Part shown: piece after piece, positions 1-8,955 of the stretch | How the letters are laid out: every line of letters begins with the position of its first letter | How positions within the stretch are numbered: position 1 is the stretch's first letter | Assembly (NCBI RefSeq): GCF_020882245.1 | Contig: NC_083597.1 | Span: 42,076,152 to 42,140,151, forward strand | DNA length: 64,000 bases | DNA from: Rhopalosiphum padi | Lineage: Eukaryota; Arthropoda; Insecta; Hemiptera; Aphididae | Direction: 5' to 3' | Notes under the pieces: generated by a model | What the model saw: only the letters and a program-made list of their open reading frames with translations | Databases searched by the model: none | What the model was told of the DNA's origin: nothing | Position numbers and translations under genes: made by a program

Positions 1-400
1 GGTTGGACAAAGCATTTGTGGGTACTGCACCAAAAATTATTGTCAAAAAATTATTAATCGATCAATTTATCATGACCCCACCATTTTACGTAGTTTTCTT
101 CGTTAGTAAGTTAAATTTGTAATATAAATATAAGTCTATTATCTAATTACTCTTTGTATTTTATTGTTTATAGCTATGAGTCTTCTTGAGGGGAAAAAAG
201 ATCTTTTTGAAGAATGCAGACAGAAGTTCATTCCTACATTCAAAACTAGTTGTGTGTTTTGGTTGCCAGCACAAGCTATTAATTTCATGTTGGTGCCGCC
301 AGCTGCTCGTGTAATTTATGTCGGAATGTGTTCATTTATATGGATAAATATGTTGTGCTGGATCAAAAGAAATGATTACAATGCCATTAAACAAGAATAG
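1..400 (+). CDS. MPV17L2-like mitochondrial inner-membrane protein, 3' end (partial, two exons)
   Basis: Two exons are visible. The first enters from the left edge (reading frame starts at base 3) and ends at 105. An intron at 106-173 has a GTAAGT donor and a TAG acceptor. The second exon runs 174-400 and ends in TAG. The joined frame reads through TPPFYVVFFV and TMSLLEGK to a C-terminus with VFWLPAQAINF, VPPAARVIYV and a final W...WIKR. This is the signature end of the Mpv17/PMP22 family: a tryptophan-proline segment, then NF.FVPP.xRV.YV, a last membrane helix with an internal W, and a basic tail. Within the family it most resembles MPV17L2, a mitochondrial inner-membrane protein linked to mitoribosome assembly. 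That role is family knowledge. The 5' part lies outside the window. An AATAAA lies at 535-540. The gene converges on the AIRIM-like gene. Confidence 0.85.
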
Positions 401-534
401 TTAATTAAAATGCACAAACGTTGGTATCAAATATTAATCACTTTCAGTACCTACATTATATGTTCATATTATTAGTCTTTTAACTGTTATAATTTAAGAC
501 TGTTTTTATCGATAAAAACAATAGAAATACAATT

Positions 535-565
535 AATAAAATGAGCTTTAAGAAAATTATTTATT
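535..565. terminator. Convergent poly(A) signals of the MPV17L2-like and AIRIM-like genes
   Basis: A plus-strand AATAAA at 535-540 lies 135 bases after the stop of the MPV17L2-like gene. A minus-strand AATAAA at 565-560 lies about 60 bases after the AIRIM-like stop. Because cleavage usually happens 10-30 bases past the signal, the two transcripts probably overlap at their 3' ends. Confidence 0.6.
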
Positions 566-625
566 TTTTTTTTCGCATTATATTTTATAGGAACAAGATA
601 AAAAGAATATAAAGGGAAATACAAT

Positions 626-3600
626 TTATACACAAAGCTGCTTAATCTTAGTTTTATTTGAAATAAACTTAATTAAACTTAAGCAGCTTTGCATATAAAT
701 TTGTGATTTTTGTATGGTTGATCTATCCTTTTCATCTTGTTGAATTGCTTTGACTAGATTTGATGCTGATTCTTCATCTAATACAACTAATGACATCATT
801 GCAAAATCAAGTTGCATATATCTAAGTATATTGGTTAAGGAAAGTAATTTTTCTGTAACTTGATTATAAAATGCATGACTTTATAAAAAATTTATTTATT
901 TCAGTGTTCACTACTAAAACAAGAAAAACGTCCAAAAATATAAATATTTATTGTATAAATGTATTCTATATTTATGCAAATTTAAGTTAAAATCATAATA
1001 TATGATTATACATAGCAGAGGTGGCCAAACCTTGGCCAGCGAATTTATGTATATATTATATAAATATAATTATAACCTATATATTTAAATTTTGGCTCTT
1101 CTATATTTATTTATATATTTGGTGGCTCGCGAGTCTCTTCTCGCTGGCCACCCCTGATATATAGTTATTTAATCTGTGGAGTATTATAAATATATGAAAT
1201 AAAAAAAATAATTCAAAGGTAGCTTATTTCTTAAATATTAATAACATGTAAATGTAATAACTTATTACTAATAAGTAATAACAGTATCTACTGTATCTAT
1301 GTAGTATCTAATACATAAGTAAATTCAATTAAATATTCATGTAGAATCTAAAAAATCACTGACATATTAAATATATAATAAAATAATCTAAAGAAAAAAA
1401 AAACTAAAATTTGATCTGTTAAGTCAAAATAATAGTACCGGTGACAGGGATACTTTTGTTGTAATGTCATGGATTTACCAGTAATACTGAAATAAAAAAA
1501 AATATATATAATAATATACCTATTATTCTAACTTACTTTTATATTAAATTGATTGACATTCATGATACATTTGTTACTGTTATACTTAAACGTTTATAAC
1601 CAAATTAATACTAAGATAAAATTGAAGATATAAAAAACTAACCGAAATAACAAAATTTATTTAGTTACTATTTTGTCAAAATTATCAATAATGACAAATC
1701 ATAATAATCAATAGAAGGGATGTACCACATAAAATGAACATGAGTTTACAAATAAAAAAGTGAATCATAGAAATAATAATAATATCTAAATTCATTAATA
1801 ATTATACTAGTTATTATAAAAATAAATATACATTTAATGTATTAATGTGTATATATACTGTTATTCAATATTATTTTCAAGTAGATAGCATATAAAACTA
1901 CAATTGAAACTTGTAAACATTTAAATAAGTTAGGAAATATATTTTTCTTTAAACCATCACAACATATTTCAATTTTCAGTTCCTGGTTGTATAATACTTT
2001 TTTGACTATAGTTATATCCATTGATACTGATTTATATAAAAAAAAAAAAAACAAATATTATAATTTAGTGGTATCAAATTATATTATAATGCATGAAATG
2101 TTAAATTAACCAGAAATATATTTTAAATATTAATTGCTCTAGATATAGATAATCAAATACTTAAGACATTTATATTCCGTTAACTTAAATTAATATTTAA
2201 TCTGTTCTAAATTTGATTAAGATTTTGTTTTTTTAAATGTTGTTATAACAATAAGAATTTAAAATGTGTAACACAAAATATTTTTACTTTAGGATTTAGG
2301 TATCTATAGATAAATTAAATCCTATATGTTATAAAGGTGTCCAGATTAAAACTACATTATGATTAAATTATAAAATCAATTGGTTTTTATTAATTATTAT
2401 GATAGTATCAATAATAATTGTTATTATTTGAAAATGTTTTTTATTACATTAGGGGAAATCCTAATATTATTAAAATTTGAAGGTAAAAAGTTCTATTTGT
2501 AGACGTAGAGAAATTTGAAGGCTCAAAAATATACTTGGTTAGAATTTATCACAATGTCTACTCTCATTGAATGACAGTCAAAGATTATTTATATAATTAC
2601 ATATTGTATACTTTTATTCTTAACTAGAAACAAATAATTAAAATACTGTGAAACTTCCATATTATGAACTTTAATTTTATGAAATGTACTTGGAAATTAT
2701 AACCTACCTTTTAAATTATCATTTAAGAGGACTTTATACCCGTGTGTATTGTCTTTATCTTACTAACATACATCATAGCAAGTTTGCGTTCAGTAGAATA
2801 CATTTTATGTTGTTAGCTTTAATATTGAAGTTAATTTACTTATTCTAAAACTTAAAGGTAAAAATATTATCTATGGCATCGCATATTATGATTTTATTAA
2901 TACTATAATTTTAAAGTGAGTTATGAGCATTTTAAAGTATATCATAATATAGATGCCATAGGCCCATAGATAATATTTTTACCTTTTAAGTTTAATAAAA
3001 GGTAAATTGACTCCAATATTAAAGCTAACAATATAAAATGTATTCTACTGAACAAAAATTTACTATAATGTATGTTAGTAAGACAGATACAACACAAGTG
3101 TGTATAATATTATCCTCTAAAGATAAAATTTATTTTCATATAACAAATTTGATGTTTTTATATAACAAACATGATACCGATGTTACTAACAGTTTAAATA
3201 CATATTGAAGTTCCAAGTGTACAACACAAATGGGAAAATTCAATGTGACTATGTTGTATATTATTAGAATTAATGAAGATATTGATGATTATAAATAATT
3301 GTATTTATTAATATTAATATTATTAAATTTAGTTTAAGTAAAATACACTTACAATAATAACCACTTTAATAAGAATTATTGTGATATTTCATAATAAGGA
3401 TTTTCCACTGTAATTATTAAAAAAATTTAAGCAAAGTGTTTTGTCAGACTCGAGATAAGATTTTAGCAACATCAAGTATTTGTAACTAGATGATAAATAG
3501 TATCCAGCAGTTGCACTTTCTTCTGTGATTATATACTAAATAACTAAGTAGAAAAGGATACAAACAATGAAGACATGTCCAACAGTCTTCTATCCACATG

Positions 3601-4827
3601 ACATGTTCACGGACTGAATGCTTAAGCTCATTATGTTCTTCAAATGATATTTGCTCAAGTTTATTGTTAATTTTATTCAATTTAATTTTGAGACATTCAT
3701 TTATGTTAAACATGCGTCCACTAATAAAAAATACAATTTCAATACAAACTTGATTATTTTCTTTTATACAATAATACATCTATTATGAATATACTTACAT
3801 AAGTAAACGCAATACAGAAAGTTGGTCATTTCCAAGCCCTTCAAGTTTTTTTGCCACTTTATTTCTAATATCAGGGAATTCTTCTAAAAAATCTGAATCC
3901 AAAGGAGCCCTGAAATAATGAATACGGTATTATTTTTTTAACATATTCAGTTTTTTAATTTAAGAATAGTATTTTATATTCTATGGTAAGGGTAAGAAAT
4001 GAGCAATTTTAATGTAGGGTATTTAACATGTCGTCGTTAACGAGGGATGCATTTTGCACATCCGCTGAACAGATAAAAATCAATTATCAAAGCTTCAATT
4101 GCCATCAAATATTAAACTTTCATGATTAATTTATGTATTAAACAGACATGACAAAAAACTATTTTAGGTATCAATAAATTTAGTAACATTACTTACTAAA
4201 ATGTACTATTTTACTGTTTAAGAATATTTATTTATTTTTAATAAACTTGGACATAGATAAAAAGTATAGTACTAAGTGTTTTTAAATACAACTTTTATAC
4301 ATAAATATCCATTTATGAAATTCTTAATAATACACATTTTTGAATTGTTACAGAGAATTCTTAAACGTATTTTATTTTATTTTTTTTATGTTTACCAATT
4401 ATTATTAATATTATTCATTTCAATTTATAATTGAATGTTTGGTTTGTATTTAATGCAGTTAATTTTTTTAATTATTTACTTGATATTATATTACTATTAT
4501 TGCATATTATATGAAGTACCTAATTGATGAGTAAATTATCAATGTAAGTACCTATCTGGCTATCTAATGTCATATCATTAAATTTAAACAAATACAAATC
4601 TATACAAAATTGAATAAGTTATTTTAACTTTAACAATATTTCTTCAAATTCAAATATCAACCCATAATGATTCTTTATTACCTCCAAGCCACGTTAATTT
4701 TTTCAACAATGCCTGCATACAACTGTGAGCTTCGATCCCATGTTTCTACTGCTTCTGAGAGGTTAGACAACACGTTTCTAGACACAAATTCGATGCATTC
4801 CAAAATATCATTTAAAAGTTCGTACAT
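626..4827 (-). CDS. AIRIM/C1orf109 homologue (CK2S family), complete in four exons, 203 aa
   Basis: Exons, in minus-strand order, are 4827-4682, 3909-3799, 3720-3562 and 821-626. Together they give 612 bases, or 203 codons plus stop, about the length of human C1orf109. Splice phases agree at every junction. Donors are GTAATA, GTAAGT and GTATCC, and the acceptors are TTTCAG, ATTAG and CTTAG. The protein reads MYELLNDILE at its start. It has EEFPDIRNKV in the middle, matching the FPDLK.R stretch of the human protein, and a HVMWIEDCW segment leading to YMQLDFAMM, matching the EWLQDIE...YLKRKYLL stretch with the same spacing. The human protein (AIRIM) works with the AFG2 AAA-ATPase complex in late 60S ribosome maturation. 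A conserved role here is inferred. The GTATCC donor is the least usual splice site; it was chosen because it alone restores frame and spacing. The 2.7 kb third intron holds two mobile elements. An AATAAA (minus strand) lies at 560-565. Confidence 0.85.
1016..1156. mobile_element. Short hAT-type non-autonomous element (MITE) with 8-bp target duplication
   Basis: The 141-bp element starts CAGAGGTGGCCA and ends with the inverted form TGGCCACCCCTG. It is flanked by near-identical octamers, ATACATAG on the left and ATATATAG on the right. An 8-bp duplication with CAG...CTG ends is characteristic of the hAT superfamily. The interior has no coding capacity. It lies in the long intron of the AIRIM-like gene. 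Confidence 0.7.
2720..3127. mobile_element. Long-hairpin repeat element, two arms of about 175-200 bp
   Basis: The left arm (about 2721-2895) and the right arm (about 2928-3127) are imperfect inverted copies over nearly their whole length. Shared blocks include GTAGAATACATTTTAT, TTAGCTTTAATATTG and GGTAAAAATATTATCTATGG. The element would fold into one long stem with a short loop. A related single arm appears at 7382-7502, so this is a dispersed family. No ORF is present. It sits in the third intron of the AIRIM-like gene. Confidence 0.7.
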
Positions 4828-4942
4828 GATGTATTATTGGAAGTAAAAATAAAATATGGATAATATTATGGTATTTATTCACCGAGACAAACATGAGTCG
4901 CTCTAGCAGAGTCCGGTGTCCAGTGTCCACTGAGACAAGTTT
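4828..4942. promoter_or_regulatory. Candidate bidirectional promoter between AIRIM-like gene and 62-codon ORF
   Basis: Only 115 bases separate the two divergent start codons. This interval is less AT-rich than the surroundings, with a CGCTCTAGCAGAGTCCGG stretch and no TATA box at a convincing distance. Transcription start sites cannot be placed from sequence alone. Confidence 0.35.
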
Positions 4943-5131
4943 ATGTCATTATCGCGGTCTTTTCGTAGTGATAACAAAGGTAGCGATAAGCCGAAACATG
5001 ATAAACTGATAAGACATTGGTCGGCTATCAGCTTGCTTACAGATTACTATTTTTCACTATTGTACATAAATGTTTGTATTATGGTAATATTGGTAATGGT
5101 CTTAATGTCTTATGGATATACAGTAATGTAG
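4943..5131 (+). CDS. Possible small single-pass membrane protein, 62 aa
   Basis: I do not recognise this protein. The ORF is a single exon starting 116 bases from the AIRIM-like start codon in the opposite direction, so the two could share a bidirectional promoter. The first 28 or so residues are polar and basic (MSLSRSFRSD, then a lysine-rich KPKHDK stretch). From about residue 39 a hydrophobic run (LLYINVCIMVILVMVLM) could form one membrane helix with the basic part on the cytosolic side. An AATAAA at 5181-5186 lies 50 bases past the stop, which fits a very short transcript. An overlapping ORF in another frame (5017-5199) is probably a shadow. AT-rich DNA readily yields hydrophobic ORFs of this size, so coding status is uncertain. 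Confidence 0.4.
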   Translation: MSLSRSFRSDNKGSDKPKHDKLIRHWSAISLLTDYYFSLLYINVCIMVILVMVLMSYGYTVM

Positions 5132-5186
5132 TATATAGTATAATATGCTTGTGTAAAAATGTTTTTAAGGTGAAATATGAAATAAA

Positions 5187-5806
5187 CAAAACTTTTTAAA
5201 TAGTTGTAAAAATGTATAAAAAATACTTGGGTCACCCGTGACCAGCCTTGTCTCTTTATGTAAGATTATAGCCTTGCCTGTCAAAGGTTAATGATTATTA
5301 TGAACTACGAACTAAATTCTACCAGAATAACGACTAACGAGACTGGTAATTCAACTTTTTAGTCATTACTTCGTTAATAACTACTTTATACACTTTACGG
5401 TAGTTACAGTATACCTATATATATTATGTATTATTCATTTGTTATGCTTTAAAAGTTTAAACGAGTTATCTAAGTGCCTATCTAAGTCATAAAAAAATAT
5501 CCATAGTAGACTTAAAACAATCCGCTATTGGCGTTATATTACTAATATTTACTATTATACTACTTTTTAATAGAGTGTGGATTTATTTTAAATTTCATGA
5601 TTTTGTTATATTCTGGTTGATTATAAGACATGCTTTTATGGTATTGATATTGAAAATATGAAACACTTTTAGTGAATATTTCCATAGATTGATTAAATAT
5701 TAAAATAAATCATCGGTTCCCAACCCATGGGCCAACGGGCAGCGTGAAACTAGGCCGTAGACCATATAATTTTAACATTAGTAGGTACATTAATAACGTT
5801 TATATT
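5187..5806. other. Intergenic, no gene seen
   Basis: AT-rich DNA without a supportable ORF. A stretch at 5711-5760 (CGGTTCCCAACCC onward) is GC-richer and resembles the end of a DNA transposon, but no partner end or target duplication was found. Confidence 0.5.
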
Positions 5807-6193
5807 TAGTCGAGTATCTTGTTTTGAAATAATAGGTGAAATTTTGGCAGAGTAAATACTCAATATCTGATAATGGCATTCGAGTAAAATTTTCAAACTC
5901 GCCCGAAGGTTCATATAATAATTCTACTAATACATTTTTCATGCTTTGCCTGAAAGAAAAATATTGTGAGAAAATAAAATGTAGTACAAAATATAATTCT
6001 CTCCACCATTTTTATTCTTAAGGTCAATACTTAATATCAATCTAACTTACTTTGTTCTGTTTCTGTGTATTGTTGCTATCCACCATCTCCACTTATTGGG
6101 TTGTTTAATTTTTTTTGAGTGGCTTAAATAAAGAAAATTATAATAACTGTATGCACACAATGCAGCCGCAGCTGTTATTTCAACCATGTCCAT
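5807..6193 (-). pseudogene. Harbinger/HARBI1-type transposase fragment, frameshifted and truncated
   Basis: The first exon (6193-6051) begins with ATG and encodes a short hydrophobic start and then KWRWWIATIHRNR, like the RRWWVRP.x.R start of PIF/Harbinger transposases and HARBI1. A GTAAGT donor at 6050 and a TTTCAG acceptor before 5949 join in phase. The second exon reads VELLYEPSGEFENFTRM, DIEYLLCQ, a hallmark of the family N-terminal domain. A one-base shift near 5840-5848 is needed to continue into ISPIISKQDTRL, which is the expected next block. After that the similarity stops. The DDE catalytic core is absent, so the copy cannot be active. Intact homologues are about 350-450 residues, so only the first quarter is here. 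Confidence 0.75.
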
Positions 6194-7381
6194 TTTATAC
6201 GACCGCTAGAAAAACTATAAGTGAAGCACGAGTCACGAGACAGCTAGAGGCTAGTGACTAGACTACACGAGAGTGTTGAGTGTACATTCGTGTCTGCTTC
6301 GCTTCGCGTTAACTCGACGAGGCGACCTCGCGAGTATGGAGCTAGCATAAAATAATGTTATTATATACTTTATAATATTATATATATTATACATTTATAC
6401 GTATATCGTATACATATAGGTGTACTTTTAGTCATTAGTGGGCTTCAAAGATTTTTTTACAAAATTGGTGTGGTCCGTACAACTAAAAAAGTTAGAGCGG
6501 GCACAATCGTGTTACACCCTTATCTTTCATGACCCCTATCATTTTAATTTGATAGAAAGTTTATTGTAATAATGCCAATACAAATGTCCATTGTGTTTAT
6601 AATATACAAATATTATACTTTAATAAAAATAATTTATATAATAATATCAAAAAAAGGTACTGTTTTTATATTTTTAATTTTAGTATTATATAACGGCTGT
6701 TTTGAAATAACGTACATTTCCCTGCCCCTCCACATTCATAATATTGTAATTTCTTATGCAAATAATTAGCTTATACAAAGCTCGTGATTCGCACAATTAT
6801 TTTGCATCTTTTAGATTCTGCATAAGGAGAAACACTTCTCCAGCCCCGCCAAACATAAATACGTATAAGAATTTATTTATATGCTAATACGTATTTAGCA
6901 CTGATTATCACAAATTTGGATGACCAAACTTGAGATTCAAACGCCACTCTCTCATCTTTAAGGACTTATTCAATAATATTAATAAATTATGTATATTAAA
7001 TTTTTTAGTAAAAATGTAGGTATTTTTTATGAATTTCGAAATTAATTACTGTCAACAACGTCAACATAAAAAAAAAAAATTATTTGAAATAAATTAATAT
7101 ATTTAGGTATTATAATAATTATACATTTATACGGATTACCTGGATATGTCCAACAGTTAGGTACAGATAGGTAAATTGGTAAATTGTAATGATATTTTTC
7201 TATCAGGTACCTCATACCTAGTACCTATATTAGTTTTTTATTAATTATTAGTTCATAGTTTATTATTAGTTATGATTAAAGAAATAAATGTTTTTTTTTT
7301 TTATAGAATCTAAGCGCGTATATTTAAGTAATTTTGGAAAATATTGGGATGGTTTTTAGGTTTTAGCGCATATAAATCTTT

Positions 7382-7502
7382 TCATAGGAAGAAAGAGGAC
7401 GACTCTTATGTATTGTTTCATATAGCAAATTTGCGTTCAGCAGAATCCAATTTATGTTGTTTGCTTTAATATTAGAGCCAATTTACTTACTATCAAACCT
7501 AT
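7382..7502. repeat. Second, partial copy of the 2720-3127 hairpin-repeat family
   Basis: This stretch shares AGCAAATTTGCGTTCAGCAG, TTTATGTTGTTTGCTTTAAT and CAATTTACTTACTAT with the left arm of the element at 2720-3127, in the same order and spacing. Only one arm is present. Confidence 0.65.
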
Positions 7503-8271
7503 AATTTGGTTATAGGTTTTTGAATTATTTTCAAAAACAAATAATGTTTTATTCTGTTATTATAATAACGTGGTACTGTATTATAAATAGTCTGCAAAAT
7601 CTGCAATTTAATTATAATATACACATACGCAATTATACACTTATACCATATTATACAATGCCTCCCACATATTATATAGACATATAAATTGGTATATACT
7701 ATATGTTGTATATAAACGTCAAGTCTTTGAATTTTGAGCCAAATTAAATTAATGTAGAATAAACAATTTAAATTTCACGAATAATGGAAGTTTGTAATTA
7801 CTTATTAGTAATTTGACTAAATATTGATTTTCATTTTTTTACGTTTCATTAAAGAAACTTCATATATTAACTTTTTGATAATTTTATTTAAATATATACA
7901 AGTAAACATAAAAATAATTGTAAAGTTCTTAATATTATTCATAAATCTGTGATTATAATATAATCTATTACTTACAATATGTAAATTGTAAGTATATAAT
8001 CAATAATTCAATTTCATAGCGGTTTGGATTATATAAGGTATTTAGACGGTGAGCACTAGCTATTTTTAGTGTAGATACAAGATATACCTCTCAGTTATTG
8101 TATAATAATTGAAAAAAACACAATTAAGATTTTCTAATTAAATATTTCTTAAACTGTAGATGATAAATATTAGATATACATGTTAAACATGATATTCATA
8201 ATAATTTGCAAATTCGTTTGTTGACATAAAACATTCGTGTAACTCAAATCACAATATATACATGGCGGACT

Positions 8272-8329
8272 GTGGTGTTTTCTCGTTTTACCGTGTGATA
8301 ACCATGCGGGGTATCGGAGAAAACACCAC
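8272..8329. repeat. Perfect 13-bp inverted repeat
   Basis: GTGGTGTTTTCTC at 8272-8284 is repeated in inverted form as GAGAAAACACCAC at 8317-8329, with a 32-base loop. It could be a transposon end pair or a hairpin. No flanking duplication was found. Confidence 0.6.
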
Positions 8330-8955
8330 CACCTCCCTGTATATAATAATATACGATGTACATGCGTATACCTCCCACAGAGTAGTTCAATTGCCAATAA
8401 ATTATGTGAACAAACTAGCCGTTTTGGAAGCCGCTATATGGTAAACGCATCTTATTCAGTTGGATTCACATTTCCAACTTAAAAATAGCATCTTAAACAC
8501 GTCACTGGTCCCAAATCTTATTCGACCGAAAATAGTAATTAACGAAAATTAATAAACTCAAAAGGCGGTCGTAAAAAAAAGACTACCGCAATAATATTAT
8601 ACAATATTATAATGCGGTGTCTACCGTTATGCACGTCGCTTGATGACCATATACATGATATTATCACAGAACAGATTACATACTTCATCTATTCTGTGAT
8701 ATTATATTATAATATACTGTTATTGAAGTTGTCACGTTTTTAAGATGTACTTTTTTGTTCATTTGAAATGGCAACATATTTTTCGGACCCACACATATTA
8801 TTATCTAACAATTTAATATAAATCAAAGAGAGAAAAAAAAACATTCTACACGAAAACGAATAAATAATTGGTAAAACCATAATATTTGAATATTAAACAA
8901 TATAATATATCAGCTGTATATACGATGGGTTTCGGATAACTTCATCGTGTCATTT

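Larger units (their letters stand above)
6194..8955. other. Intergenic region with repeat fragments, no gene seen
   Basis: The start (6200-6350) is GC-richer and may be the decayed 5' flank of the Harbinger copy. A fragment of the long-hairpin repeat family lies at 7382-7502 and a 13-bp perfect inverted repeat at 8272-8329. The rest is AT-rich with scattered short ORFs showing no family features. Confidence 0.5.
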
